Positions 1 through 11,335 of a stretch of DNA of 64,000 nucleotides are shown in pieces. Source of the stretch: Apricaphanius iberus (lineage: Eukaryota; Chordata; Actinopteri; Cyprinodontiformes; Aphaniidae). Positions within the stretch are counted from its first letter, which is position 1. Every line of letters starts with the position of its first letter. The translations under genes and the position numbers were made by a program. The notes under the pieces are model-generated. The model was given only the letters and a program-made list of their open reading frames with translations, was not told where the DNA came from and searched no databases. The stretch lies in the NCBI GenBank assembly GCA_028564705.1, contig JAPXFQ010001776.1, positions 558,001 through 622,000 of the forward strand, in the 5' to 3' direction.

Positions 1-1
1 A

Positions 2-355
2 CTTTTGTTCGTGGTCCTGTATCGTCCACCAGCCTCTTATTCTCAGTTTTTAGATCAGATATCAGATTTTCTATCTGACTTAGTTTTAAACACTGATAAC
101 GTTATTATAGTTGGAGACTTAGCTATTTATGTTGATAGTGAAAGTAATAGTCTAAATACAGCTTTTAACATTATCTTAGACTTAATAGGCTTTACTCAAA
201 ATGTGCAGGGACCAACCCATTCTTGTCACCACACTTTAGATCTTGTGCTGACTTATGGCATTGACTGTGAAGAAATAACAGTGTTTTCACATAACCCTAT
301 CCTGTCTGATCATTTTCTGATCACTTTTAAACTCACTCTAACTGACCATTTCTAA
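2..355 (+). pseudogene. L2 LINE endonuclease domain, C-terminal part
   Basis: The frame is open from the window edge to a stop at 353-355. It encodes the C-terminal half of an apurinic/apyrimidinic-type endonuclease, the domain that nicks target DNA to prime reverse transcription. Visible landmarks are VVLYRPP near the start, VGDLA where the family has the catalytic GDFN, LDLVLTYG, and the terminal SDH motif (LSDHF), whose His is catalytic. The change of GDFN to GDLA removes a conserved Asn and should inactivate the domain. The N-terminal half lies outside the window, and the downstream linker (356-770) carries stops and a frameshift. Confidence 0.8.
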
Positions 356-770
356 CCTGAAAGAAAACTTCATCATACCAGAACATTATCAGACAATACT
401 GTAGCAAGTTTTAAAGAAGCTCTTCCAACTTTAGTTTCCTCAGTATACAAAAGTACAATAAAAAATAGTGATTTAACTCCTGACCCCTCACAACTTGACA
501 TTTTAGTTCATAGCGTTAATTCCTCCCTGCGTCTGGCAATAGACAAAGTTGCCCCCTTGGCAAGGAAGGTGGCTAGCCATAGAAGATTAGCTCCCTGGTT
601 TAATTTAGAGCTACAGACCCTGAAGCAGACTGTAGACAGCATTTTTTTCATCTTTAATCGAGGAGAATAAAAACAATCCTAGGTTTGTTTTTAATACAGT
701 TGCCAAACTCACACAGGATCATAGCTTTGACAAGCCAACCATTCCCCCAGCTCTTAGTAGTGACGACTTC

Positions 771-1919
771 ATGAAATTTTTTATCAATAAAATAGACTAT
801 ATAAAAAATAAGATAAATGGGACCCCTCCCAATATGCTTGCTTCTTCCTTAGTTAATGAGGCAGCATCAAAAATGGTTGAACCTAATATATGCTTGAAAT
901 GCTTTAATGCAGCTGTACTTTCAGATCTACTAAAATTATTAGCTTCATCAAAACGTTCAACTTGCGTTTTAAACCCAATCCCAACTAAACTCTTAAAAGA
1001 AGTTTTCCCTCTGATTGCTGCTCCAACATTAGATATAATGAATCTATCCTTAATCAATGGCTATGTACCACAGGAGTTTAAGATTGCTGTAATTAAACCT
1101 CTACTTAAGAAACCATCTCTTGATCAAAACGACTTAATTAACTATAGACCGATATCTAATCTTCCCTTCTTATCTAAAATTCTTGAGAAAATAGTTGCAC
1201 ATCAGATGTGGGAGCATTTAAACAATAATAAGCAGTTTGAGAAGTTTCAGTCAGGCTTTAGAGCTCATCATAGCACTGAAACAGCTCTGGTGAAGGTTAC
1301 TTATGACATTCTCATAGCCTCAGACAATGGACTGGTGACCATTCTGGTCCTGTTAGATCTCAGTGCTGCTGACACTGTTGATCACAATATTCTCATAGAA
1401 AGGCTTCAAAGTGTCGGTATAATAGGAACAGCACTAGGCTGGTTTAAATGTTATGTGTCCAACAGATTTCAGTTTGTTCAGGTAAACAATAGATCTTCCT
1501 CGGCCTCAATGGTTACTTGCGGAGTACCACAGGGTTCGGTGCTTGGGCCGATCCTTTTTACTATATATATGCTTCCTATTGGTAATGGGATACATTTCCA
1601 TAGTTATGCAGATGATACACAGCTATATCTATCCATAAATCCTGATGAATCCAATCAGTTAGGTAGTCTACAGGCACGTCTGGAAGACATAAAAATTTGG
1701 ATGACTCTAAACTTCTTGCTTCTGAATTCTGATAAAACAGAAGTTGTCGTCTTTGGACCCGAAGCTCTGAAAAAGAAACTACTTAGTCAACCCTTTCACC
1801 TGGACGGCATTAAATTCGCCTCCAGTAATAAAGCAAAAACCCTCGGTGTTATTTTTGACCAAGCTATGTCATCTGGTCTCATATTAAAGAAGTCTCTAGG
1901 ATTTCCTTTTTTCACCTGA
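771..1919 (+). pseudogene. L2 LINE reverse transcriptase
   Basis: The 382-residue frame encodes an L2-clade reverse transcriptase. In order it shows a linker (FFINKIDYIKNKI), the N-terminal RT region (YRPISNLPFLSKILEKIV, then FQSGFRAHHSTETAL), motif A (LLDLSAADTVDH, usually AAFDTVDH), motif B (GVPQGSVLGPILF) and motif C, with the catalytic YADD intact at about residue 280. After GVIFDQAMS the frame shifts and the C-terminal about 190 residues are lost compared with the copy ending at 50488. The codon before Asp in motif A is damaged (Phe missing). Expected role: target-primed reverse transcription. This copy is inactive. Confidence 0.88.
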
Positions 1920-2039
1920 GGAATATTGCAAAAATTAGAACCATAAATTAAACATTGTATTGTAATAACTCTTCTTGTAAAGTGCCTTGAGATTACATCT
2001 GTTGTGAAATGGCGCTATATAAATAAACTGACTTGAATT

Positions 2040-2625
2040 CATTAACGATTAATTACTCATATATATCAAGTGAAGTACTACGGCAGTAGCCGTAATGCTC
2101 CACTTGTGAAAGTAGATCTGTTGGCCTTCTACCTGGTACTCAGACATCAATTCTGAGTATCACACTGACAAACAAGATATAGAAAAAAAAGTAGTCAATA
2201 GTTTATTTTGCAAGGCCAGTTTATCTAATATGGTCTTTTGGCGAGGTGTAGAGAACAACAAAAAGACTGCTGTATTAGCTTACATGCATTTTAGAGTTTT
2301 TATAGCGGCACTTCTAGTAAAAAGCTTTCTAGCTCAATCAAAACTTACTTTCTGTTGGTCATTGCTCCTTGAGGGAGAATGCGTTTACAAGCTAAAGAAA
2401 ATAAACTTCAGTTGACACACCATAGTAGGCAGGACCACCAGAAAAAGTAAGCACCTCCTGAATTTCGGGAATTGATTTGCAACACTGATGCTTCAATGGA
2501 AAATAAAAACTTAAAAATGTCTCCATCAACACATCTGCATATGGGAGCAAACTTGGTGATGAAGAAGTACAAAATAGTTTCAACAGAAGATGGAAATAAG
2601 CACAGTTATTACTGTTTATGTGAAT
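2040..2625. other. no gene seen
   Basis: AT-rich sequence between the LINE end and a second LINE-like tail. Only short unsupported reading frames occur. Confidence 0.5.
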
Positions 2626-2674
2626 GTGACAGTGAATGGATAATGGAATTATAAAGAGCTATATAAATGCAATC

Positions 2675-2727
<53 letters not shown>
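2626..2727 (+). repeat. LINE/SINE 3' tail with (ATT)n microsatellite
   Basis: ATAAAGAGCTATATAAATGC followed by a run of about 17 ATT units. An AAAGCGCTATATAAATG-type end with a short-unit tail is typical of the 3' termini of L2/CR1-group LINEs and the SINEs that use them in fish. No body upstream can be recognised. Confidence 0.5.
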
Positions 2728-2729
<2 letters not shown>

Positions 2730-2745
2730 AAAACTCCATAAGTTA

Positions 2746-3580
2746 CCTCATAGTGTCTGACCATTCTCTGACACTTGGTAATGTATCTTTATTGCCTTGT
2801 TGTTTTATCTCTCCGCAGTGGAGTATCCATGGGTTAATTAACAAAGTTAGGAGAAAGAGCACACATGTTGACACCTGCCATTGGAAATTGCCTTTATATG
2901 ACCTGGCTTTGACTCAGTCATAGATAAGGATTTAACAGAGTTCAGCAAAGTTCATAAAAACACATCCGCCATGTTGAGAATAAAGAGCAAATTAACCCCT
3001 TCAGCTTAATCTCAAAGGCCAATAAAGCAGGGTGTACGTTGTAGTATTACAACAATAGATCATGCTGTACTGGGTGGATATTCACTAAAAGGATATATTA
3101 TTAAATAGTAAAAAATATATATAATTTACATTTTTAATGTTAAGACACTCAAAACACCTATATGAGCAGATTTAGAACCAATCCATCCAGCTATGTCTAT
3201 ACAAACAACCATGCACATTCAAAAGCCTAGTTTATACTTGTTGATACTGCACTCAGATACAGGGGCTGAGAGAGACATTTTATACTACTCATTTTATACT
3301 TCTCTGTTGCTGCAAAGCAATTCACCACCAGGACAGAAGGGAGAGTAGACCTTTTATTGCAGGTCTGCTTACAATTGCAGTGAACCTAGCTTAGATTAGA
3401 CTTAATTCCCCTTGAACTTTGTTCGCGGAAAAAAAAAGCCTATATTTTCTTAGCTTGCTTCTGGGAACAGCCCTGGGATCAATGAGGAGCGAGTTTTGTG
3501 GTGTTCACACTGATGATGAAAGTGCTTAGCGCTTGACTTTGTGCTGGTGTAAAAGTTATTTCATTTTTAAATTTATGTTA

Positions 3581-3611
<31 letters not shown>

Positions 3612-5330
3612 TGTATGTATGTATGTTAAAGTCTGATATATGATTTGAGAGCAAATTTGTATAAATGGGCAGACTTATATATGTATAAGTACATGTATAA
3701 ATTTATGTATGTCTAAGCAGTGCTTTAAGTGGACAACAAGAAGTGCCGGTACTCTTTTTCATCGAGGTCAGTACATATAACACAGAGATTCCTGAATATA
3801 AATATAGCAGTAAGATGTATGCATCATAATGTGAATAGGAAGGGAGGGAGCTGAGGTGTAAGCTTCTGTATAATCAAATTGAGTCATATGTTGGCTATAT
3901 ACAGAAAATAAATGTACAATTACAGTGTGTACACGGCCCTCGCCTCTGCAACAGACTTTTTTAACCGAGCTTTTAACTGATTATTGTATCTAACTGATTA
4001 TTGTATCTGCTTTGCATTTTTATTTGATCATATATTATCATTTACTTATACTTGATCATTTTAAATGTTTAAATAAATGGTGATGATGTTTTTATTTAGG
4101 TTTTGGGAAGGCTGGGGTATTTATTTTTAACAAAAAACCCGATAAATACAATGACTGGTGGCCAGTAACAGCTGGGATTGAACCGTGCTCCTCCTAACCA
4201 TTTCATCTTCATCCTTTTCCTCTCTTACCTCTCCCTCACTCTCTTCGTCTGGTCTGCCTTCTTCTTGTCTGCCTTTTCCTCCATCTTCATCTCCGTCTTC
4301 CTCACTCCTGGCCACATCCTCAAACTCTAACCAAATATATGAAATGAAATAGTGATTTTGATATTAAAACACCAGACACATCTGTGTACCTTTTCCTTCA
4401 TAGGCCTCTTAACTTTACTTACAGGATTCCTCTTGAAAAATGTGTAAATCTTTTACTGCCTCTTTTTCTACATCTTAATGATTCTGCACGATAAAAAAAG
4501 ACATTGGTAAACTTGATAGTAACATGGGTCTGACAGGGCTGTGCCTGCTAAATATTGCCTATTCCTTAAAATATCATAAAAACCCCAAAAGTTTTACTTC
4601 TGGGGGTATAAGTAATGTAAAAATTAAAGTTTTAAACATTAAAATAATTAAAATAATATCCACGTTTTTAATTATTTGTATGCATGTTGAAGACCTGTTG
4701 CATCATTTCTCAGTATTTTTCCTCAACATGCAGGTACAATAAAACAATAAATAAGTATCCCCAAAGTATTCAGCTAATCATCAAACAATCCTTAAAATAT
4801 CCAATAAAACCATAAATAGACTCCTTGTCAATGACAATTTGTCCATCCTTTCCTACTGCATGCCGCATATACGAAATTCAGCTAACTGAGCTGCTGAACA
4901 ATATTCCAATTAGTCTAAAAACAGAAATATAATACAGACGACATTCGACTTATCAACAAAACATAAACAGGACTTCTTCCCAAACACATATCAAGCCTAT
5001 TTAAATACCTAAAAGATATAAACACTCATTCAAAGTACCGGGAAAAGTGAAATGTTAAATCTGCCTCCTCTCCCATCCGTCTGAACAACACCGAGTTTGA
5101 CTGTGACCGCCAAATGATTGGCTGTTCTGCCTCAACTCACGACTCTCATGGTGTTTAAGATTTATTGGTTAGCTCATGCCAAGGGGAGGGAACTTATCAG
5201 CGACCAGAGAGCACTGCTGTAAGTAGTTTGTAGAAAACTGCAGAAAAAGTGTGGGGGTTGAACCCTCTCACCAGGAAAAGCGTGGGTGTTAAAACACCCA
5301 CATCCCCCACGGCCTGCAACGCCCCTGGGC
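2746..5330. other. non-coding stretch
   Basis: No gene is supported. It holds an ATGT microsatellite (3582-3626), a pyrimidine-rich tract (4195-4315) that produces an acidic low-complexity ORF on the minus strand, and an inverted tRNA box-B-like element around 4165-4185 (GGTTCAATCCC on the minus strand) that may be a SINE scrap. Confidence 0.5.
3582..3626. repeat. (ATGT)n microsatellite
   Basis: Eleven near-perfect tandem ATGT units followed by TAAAG. Confidence 0.95.
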
Positions 5331-5334
5331 AAAG

Positions 5335-5562
5335 GGTCTTTCTGCATCGAGTTTGCATGATCTCCCTGTGAATGCGTGGGTTCCCTGCGGGTACTCTGAC
5401 TTCCTCCCACAGTCCAAAAACATGACTGTCAGGTTAATTGGTTTCTCTAAATTGTCCTTAGGTGTGAGTGTGTGTGTGCATGATTATTTGTCCTATCTGC
5501 CTCTCTGTTGCCCTGTGATGGACTGGCGACCTGTCCAGGGTGTATCCCGCCTAAAAAACTTG
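5335..5562 (+). repeat. RTE/Rex3-like LINE 3' region fragment
   Basis: The stretch from TTTCTGCATCGAGTTTGCATG through TTCCTCCCACAGTCCAAAAA to GATGGACTGGCGACCTGTCC is a very common fish dispersed repeat whose full copies end in ATGGATGG. This copy stops after GTGTATCCCGCC. Related pieces lie at 36958-37085 and 44083-44205. Assignment to the RTE/Rex3 group is from memory of the family. Confidence 0.6.
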
Positions 5563-5565
5563 CTA

Positions 5566-6280
5566 CTAAACGCTAACATTTTAAATCTAATCTAATTAAT
5601 CATTAGTTATTATACCTAATCATGATAAAAAAGTAAAATTTTGGGTCTAAATAAAAGACAAAAGTAGATTTTTTTAACATTGTTTGTTTCAATTGCCACT
5701 ATCCCATTTACGCATGGCCCTTTTAACCTAATCATCTGTTAGTCTGTTGCTAAAGTCAAACTAAGGATGCATTCCAGACTCTAGTTCGTTTTGCCCGGAA
5801 AGTCCTGTTCGTTTGGGGAGGTGTGAATGGGCAATTTAATACTGAAACAGACCAAACAAAGCTCTAGTACGCCAAAAAACATCGGTCTCGGGTCGATTGA
5901 AATGAATCAAACACACATGCACACGTGCAGTCGAACAATCAATTTGATTGCATCTGTGGATGGTAAATGGACAAGGCCACACCAAAAGCAGGAAACGGAC
6001 TATTGTATAGGGCATCCTGGGTAAATATCTAAACAAGAATGCATGCTGGAGCAATAAATGCTGGATCTTGTAAATATCTTGCTCAACGTCTGTATAAGGA
6101 GGCCCTCTAGCTGGACGCTTGGACATTTGCACCTCGAAGCGGGTCAAAAGCGAATTGGTCGCACTTTAAAATATGCAATTTTCTCGTGCGTGAAATACAC
6201 AACTTCTGGGAGAACCCTGACTGCTCCGTAGCAGTCTGCTGGCCTCCTAAGTCCCTCCTCCAGACCCTCCAGGAGCTCCC
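5566..6280. other. non-coding stretch with possible DNA-transposon remains
   Basis: No gene is supported. Between about 5780 and 6010 the sequence (TTCGTTTGGGGAGGTGTGAA, then ACCAAACAAAG) resembles non-autonomous DNA transposons common in fish, but no terminal repeats or target duplications were found. Confidence 0.3.
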
Positions 6281-6289
6281 AATGAACTC

Positions 6290-6580
6290 TAGTCTCCAAG
6301 CTGACCACATTACGTGTTCTGCCTGGCCACAGGAGTTAGCTGGGACCGGTCCAGAGAGGGATAGGAGAGTTAAAAACCAGGTGGAGCGCCGGTGGAGCGC
6401 AGGCCGAGCGCAGGCTGAGCGATCCACAATCTGGGAGCAGAGTGCCATCTCCATTGAACCCAGCATGTGAAAGGAAGCTGGTGGTGGACTCTAGTCTCAG
6501 AGCTGACCGCGTTATGTGTTTGGCCTGGCCTCAGGTGAAGCTGGGACCACTCCAGCAGGGGATAGGAGAGGTAAAGACCC
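6290..6580. repeat. two direct repeats with about 199-bp spacing
   Basis: A unit of about 92 bp at 6290-6381 (CTCTAGTCTCCAAGCTGACC ... GGGATAGGAGAG) recurs at 6489-6580 (CTCTAGTCTCAGAGCTGACC ... GGGATAGGAGAG) in the same orientation, at roughly three-quarters identity by eye. The reading frames here overlap on both strands and look like by-products of GC content. Confidence 0.7.
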
Positions 6581-6589
6581 TCTAGAGCT

Positions 6590-7238
6590 ACAAACAAATA
6601 AAGGGCTGTACACTAGAGGATGGATACCTGATGGATACCCGACCTTAGTCTGACGGTACCAGATGGACTTGGCTGGGTTCGGAGAAATATATTTAGAAAG
6701 CATGCTTGGATTCAGGTCGGGCATGGCCACATCAGAGAATGGAGGGCAAAAACCTCTACCTGCATTAAGGCTCTACAAGAACATTAGCAGTGTGCGATTT
6801 GTTAAAAAAGCAGAGGGGGGCGGGGGTTAATTATTTATTTTATTTTATTTACTTCTTATTCATGAAAATAACAACAGGTCTGTTTATGCTGGCTGCAGGG
6901 CATCTTGCACGTTTACCCTTTAAAAACAGACAGAAATTTTTTTAGAAACAAAATTAATGTTGGCAAAATAAATATTAAGATAAGGTCAATTATGTTAAGA
7001 TGATTAAAATTAAACATAAGAATTCACTTGACTTATCCAGTCGTAGCAGGTGAGATATTTTTTCCCCATGAAAGTATCAGCAGCACCTTATCCGCCCTCT
7101 CTGACCCACAATTCTGAATATTTTTCTGTTGGGGAAAAAAAGTCCACCTCTAGACCAGAGGAGCCCAGCCGGGTTCAGGTGTAGAAAATATTTTCAGGTG
7201 TAAGAATCCATATCCTCGGTTTATTATTGTTTATTAAT
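6590..7238. other. no gene seen
   Basis: AT-rich non-coding sequence with homopolymer runs. Nothing recognisable. Confidence 0.5.
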
Positions 7239-7483
7239 GGGCGACTGTGGCTCAGTGGTAGAGTTGACTAGCAATCAGAGGGTCGTAGGTTCGATTCCAG
7301 CTTTCTCCAGTCACATGTCGATGTGCCCCTTCGATGTACCCCAAAAAACATCGTCCTACCGAGCCATGTTGGTTGTCGGTGTATGAATGTGAGTATGAAT
7401 GAGTCAGTGTGGCTTCAGTATAAAGCGCTTGAGTGGTCAGTATGACTAGAAAAGCTTTATACAAGTTAAGTCCATTTACCATT
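7239..7483 (+). mobile_element. tRNA-derived SINE
   Basis: The head GGGCGACTGTGGCTCAGTGG carries a polymerase III box A (TGGCTCAGTGG), and about 45 bp downstream is a box B (GGTTCGATTCC), the spacing of a tRNA-like SINE promoter. The body (TCACATGTCGATGTGCCCCT ...) and the tail (AAGCGCTTGAGTGGTC ... AAGTCCATTTACCAT) match an abundant fish SINE known from memory. No clear target-site duplication was seen and internal bases are missing, so the copy is old. It is not a functional tRNA gene. Confidence 0.8.
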
Positions 7484-7849
7484 AAACCGTGCATCTGTGT
7501 CGGGCTCGGACAGAAATATGTTAATGCCTGTCGGAAGGCGCATACTGGGCGTGGGGACAGGTGGGACATTTCCCGGTGGCCTGGCCGCTTTACTGGCCTG
7601 CTCCGTGATTCCAGATGGTCCCTTTCGGTGTTTTTTTATTTATTTTATTTTTTTGACATCCTGGCTGTGGCTCATTAGAGCATCACTCACACTGGAGATG
7701 AGCGTACCAGACACAAGGTACTTGTGAGACATGTCTCCTGCACTTTCTGTGCTTGTGCCCTCTGTCCCCCGCAATTTTTTCAGCAGTTTGATCCGTTAAT
7801 ATGCGTTATTTTTCCTACCCATTTTTAAACGCATCTCAAACGTAAACCA
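7484..7849. other. no gene seen
   Basis: Short overlapping frames only; no family recognised. Confidence 0.45.
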
Positions 7850-7946
7850 GGTGATGAGTTTATGAGATTCTTCAAAAGTAAAATAAATTTTTGTAAGAAT
7901 AAATCATTGGCATTCTCTCAAACATGATTCATTATTTTTCAGTAAA

Positions 7947-8398
7947 TTAGGCAGTATCAGAGAGAACTGTAGAACCATATTTATGTCTGTACCATTTTGA
8001 TTCTGTTGAACTTTCAGTATTATCAAAGATATTAACTTCATCGAAACCCTCAACTTGTATGTTCGACCCAATCCCAACCAAATTATTTAAGAAAGTGTTC
8101 CCTCTGGTTACTGGCCCTATTGTAGACATGATAGATTTATCTTTAATAAATGGATATGTGCCTCAGGAATTTAAGGTTACTGTAATTAAACCTTTACCCA
8201 AGAAACCCTAGATCAAGATGACGTAGCTAACTACAGAACTATATCTAACCTTCCGTTCTTATCCAAAATTCTTGAGAAAATAGTTGCTAATCAAGTATAT
8301 GAGCATCTAAAGAACAAAAACCTGTTTGAAGAATTTCAGTCAGGTTTTAGAGCTCATCATAGGACTGAAACAGCACTGGTGAAAGTTACCAATGATAT
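7947..8398 (+). pseudogene. L2 reverse transcriptase, N-terminal part (broken)
   Basis: Plus-strand translation in shifting frames matches the linker and fingers region of the L2 RT: LLKILTSSKPSTCMFDPIPTK-like sequence near 8020-8085, VPQEFKVTVIKPLPKK near 8160-8205, and FQSGFRAHHRTETALVKVTND near 8330-8395. At least two frameshifts and a lost Lys-Pro stretch around 8205 break it. It is cut at 8398 by the Rex1 insertion. Confidence 0.75.
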
Positions 8399-8405
8399 GA
8401 TTGTC

Positions 8406-8416
8406 AAGATGGCGCC
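8406..8416 (+). promoter_or_regulatory. YY1-like motif at LINE 5' end
   Basis: AAGATGGCGCC lies 8 bases inside the 5' end of the Rex1 copy and its ATG is the first start codon of the element. The human L1 5' end uses an AAGATGGCGGC YY1 site to position transcription starts. A similar role here is inferred. Confidence 0.4.
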
Positions 8417-9436
8417 GCGGATGGACGCCTCGGTACTTCGCTCCCTAGTACTTGTTACATTTTTACTTTTTTGCGTAGTTTTTTGCACTCCCTCTGCTAT
8501 TAAAATGAGCAGAGAGGAAATCCTACAAATAGGGCTATCCAGTGCCGGACTTTTTTCACCGGTTTTTAATCAACCAGACTGCTTTATGGAGATTCTGACC
8601 GGAGGAGCAGCAGCGCTCTGTGGATTTAGACGGAGACGCCGACGAGGGAAACGAACTGGTGTGCTAGTTAAGTTGCGGCAGCGGGGATTACGCACCGCTC
8701 TCCCATCCATACACCTGGGGAACGTCCGCTCTCTGCCTAACAAAATGGATGAATTGCTCCTTCTGTAAACCATTTTATTCACCGCGGGAGTTCGCCTCGT
8801 TTGTGCTGGTCGCTGCATACATTCCACCGCAGGCGTGCGTAACGGAGGCGTTACATCACCTCGCCGACCAGATCACAGACGTGGAGAAAACTCACCCGGA
8901 CTCTGCTAATCATTCTCGGGGATTTTAATAGAGCAAATATCAAACTTGAACTGCCTAAATATAGACAACACGTGACGTGTCCCACCAGGGACATGAACAC
9001 TTTAGACCACTGCTACACCACAATAAAGAATGCATATCGCTCTGTCCCCCGTCCTGCTTTGGGACTTTCTGACCACTGCCTGGTCCACCTCATCCCATCT
9101 TACAAGCAGAAGCTGAAATCTGCTAAGCCTGTAGTAAGAACTGTGAAGAGATGGACAGATGAGTCAAAGATGCAGTTACAGGCCTGCTTTGACTGCACTG
9201 ATTGGAGCGTCTTTGAAGCAGCAGCCTCAGACCTGGACGAACTGACTGACACTGTGACATCTTACATCAGCTTTTGTGAGGACATGTGTGTGCAGACCAA
9301 AACCTTCTGCACGTTCAACAACAACAAACCATGGTTCACTGCAGAACTGAGATGGCTACGCCAGGACAAGGAGGAGGCCTACAGGAGTGGGGATCGGGAC
9401 CTGTACAAGCAGGCCAGGAACAAGCTGACAAAGTAG
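8409..9436 (+). pseudogene. Rex1 ORF: leader and endonuclease (deleted)
   Basis: From ATG 8409 the frame reads MAPRMDASVLRSLVL with a hydrophobic stretch, an Arg-rich segment, then LGNVRSLPNKMDELLLL, the usual start of the LINE endonuclease, and stops at 8766-8768. A second frame resumes with YIPPQA-type endonuclease sequence near 8815, and the 8972-9436 frame carries the C-terminal motifs LDHCYTTIK and LGLSDHCLVHL (SDH). Compared with the family, the middle of the endonuclease is absent and the GDFN region sits beside two stop codons (GGGGATTTTAATAG near 8920). The 9434-9436 TAG interrupts the linker. Confidence 0.75.
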
Positions 9437-10240
9437 ATCAAGGCAGCAAAAAGGAACTACAGTGCAAAGCTGAAGGAGCGTTTTTCTGCCAACGACTCTT
9501 CTGCAGTTTGGAAGGGCCTGCAGACTATTACCAACTACAGGAGACCATCCCCCCACCCTGTGGGGAGCCCCCACCTGGCTGAGGACCTCAATGACTTTTT
9601 CTCCAGGTTTGAAACGACTTTCACACCTTCCACCTCCCCCACCATCTCCATCACAAAAGGCCTAGCATCGCCCCAAACCATCCCCATACTTGACCCCCTG
9701 CCTGCGCTGAGGATCTGTGAACAGGATGTGCGCCAACTATTTCAGAGACAGAGGATTAAGAAGGCATCAGGTCCTGATGGAGTGTGTCTGTCCTGTCTGA
9801 AAGTCTGTGCTGACCAGCTGGCTCCCATCTTCACTCAGATCTTCAATAACTCCCTGGAGCTATGTGAGGTCCCCTCCTGCCTCAAACGCTCCACCATCGT
9901 TCCGGTTCCAAAGAAGTCCCCTGTCACAGGATTAAATGACTACAGACCAGTCGCCCTGACATCTGTGGTCATGAAATCCTTTGAGCGACTGGTGCTGTCC
10001 CACCTGAAGGACATCACGGATCCCCTGGTAGACCCCCTGCAGTTCGCCTATAGAGCAAACAGGTCAGTGGATGATGCAGTCAACATGGCTCTCCACTACA
10101 TCCTGCACCACCTAGACTCTGCAGGTACCTACGCTCGGGTCCTGTTTGTGGACTTCAGCTCTGCATTCAACACCATCGTCACAGAGCTCCTCCACCAAAA
10201 ACTGTCCCAGCTCACCGTGCCTCCCTCCACCTGCCAGTAG
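9437..10240 (+). pseudogene. Rex1 reverse transcriptase, N-terminal half
   Basis: Linker sequence (IKAAKRNYSAKLKERFSAND) precedes a frameshift near 9550. The 9560-10240 frame then holds the RT fingers: KKASGPDGVCLSCLK, STIVPVPKKSPVTGLNDYRP, VALTSVVMKSFERLVLSHL, LQFAYRANRSVDDAV, and motif A VLFVDFSSAFNTI with its catalytic Asp. It ends at a TAG at 10238-10240 within TCQ-stop-IISFL, where the family has Trp, so this stop is a single G-to-A change. Confidence 0.82.
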
Positions 10241-11092
10241 ATTATCAGTTTCCTGACTGACAGGAGGCAGCAGGTGAAACTGGGTAACTTCATATCCAGC
10301 AACCGGTCCCTCAGCATCGGCGCCCCCCAGGGATGCGTTCTCTCCCCACTGCTCTTCTCCCTTTAGACCTCTGATTGCACATCAGGAGACCCTTGTGTGA
10401 AACTCCTGAAGTTTGCAGATGACACCACCGTCATTGGACTCATCCGTGACGGCGACGAGTCTGCGTACAGAAGGGAAGTGGAACAGCTGGTCCTCTGGTG
10501 CAGTCAGACCCACCTGGAGCTAAACCCGCTCAAAACTGTGGAGATGACAGTGGACTTCAGGAAGAGACCCCCATCAACATCTCCTCTCATAATCACCAAA
10601 AGGTCAGTCCCCACAGTGGAGTCTTTCAGGTTCCTAGGATCCACCATCACACGGGACCTGAAGTGGACCTCCCACATAGATTCTATAAGGAAGAAGGCCC
10701 AGCAAAGGCTGTACTTTCTGCGTCAGCTCAGAAAGTTCAACCTGCCTCAGGAGCTGCTGACCATATTCTACACAGCAATAGTCCAGTCTGTCCTGACCTC
10801 ATCCATCTCTGTCTGGTTCGGATCCGCCACCAGGCAAGACAGGGACAGACTGCAAAGAACAGTCAGGTCCTCAGAGAGGATCATAGGTAATGATCTTCCC
10901 TCCATTCAGGACCTATTCCGGGCCAGGGTCAGGAAGCGGGCCAGAAAAATCACCACTAACCCCTCACACCCTGGCCACAACCTGTTTAGGCTCCTCCCCT
11001 CAGGCCGGCGTTACAGAGCGCTGTATGCCAAAACCACCCGACATAAGAACAGTTTCTTCCCCCAGGCTGTCGCTCTGATGAACTCTGAATAG
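10241..11092 (+). pseudogene. Rex1 reverse transcriptase, C-terminal half
   Basis: The same reading frame continues through IISFLTDRRQQVKLG, motif B IGAPQGCVLSPLLFSL, a TAG at about 10363-10365, then 10397-11092 with motif C KFADDTTV (catalytic FADD intact), WCSQTHLELNPLKT, FRFLGSTIT, QRLYFLRQLRKF, and the C-terminal HPGHNLFRLLPSGRRYR and KNSFFPQAVALMN of the family. It ends with a TAG at 11090-11092. All catalytic motifs are preserved, so the copy is recently inactivated compared with the L2 it sits in. Confidence 0.82.
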
Positions 11093-11335
11093 TCACAGAG
11101 TGTGAGTCCATTCACATGAACAATAAACTATAACTCTGCACTGCTGTATATATCACTGTACAATAACCCTGATTTGGTGTATATATATATTATCCTTTAT
11201 TATTTATTTGTATTTATTTTTATTTCCTTTTTTATTTCACTTATTTAAGTTCTGTACTGGAGAGAAAAGTTGTCGGAGTCAAATGCCTTGTATGTGTCAT
11301 ACTTGGCCATTAAAGCTGATTCTGATTCTGATTCT

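Larger units (their letters stand above)
1..2039 (+). mobile_element. L2-type LINE, copy 1 (5' end outside window)
   Basis: A non-LTR retrotransposon runs in from the left edge: endonuclease C-terminus, linker, reverse transcriptase, then a 3' tail with GTAAAGTGCCTTGAGAT and GGCGCTATATAAATAAA before a TGAATT-type end. This tail is characteristic of fish L2 LINEs and recurs at 35403-35575 and 51300-51371. The copy is closely similar to the one at 48650-51371 but is shortened after the RT: sequence jumps from the RT C-terminus (about 1945) to the terminal tail, so most of the 3' UTR seen in the other copy is missing. It is dead, with frameshifts and stops between endonuclease and RT. Confidence 0.9.
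8399..11334 (+). mobile_element. Rex1-like LINE, nearly full length
   Basis: The element lies between two TGATAT copies (8393-8398 and 11335-11340). It begins TTGTCAAGATGGCGCCG, encodes endonuclease and RT domains, and ends in AATAAAC, a short AT-rich 3' UTR and GCCATTAAAGCTGATTCTGATTC. The RT carries FSSAFNT, a hallmark of fish Rex1 in my memory of the family. Coding is broken by an internal endonuclease deletion near 8767, one frameshift near 9550 and three in-frame TAG codons. Confidence 0.82.

Noticed and set aside
4127..4315. Acidic Glu/Arg-rich minus-strand frame
   Set aside because: It reads through a pyrimidine-rich simple tract on the plus strand and has no recognisable fold.
5353..5595. 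80-codon plus-strand frame
   Set aside because: It lies in a dispersed LINE 3' repeat.
7239..7310. tRNA gene
   Set aside because: Boxes A and B are present but the cloverleaf is incomplete and a SINE body follows.
8379..8408. Start of the 8379-8768 frame as part of the Rex1 protein
   Set aside because: The first ten codons read L2 sequence upstream of the insertion; the Rex1 start is ATG 8409.
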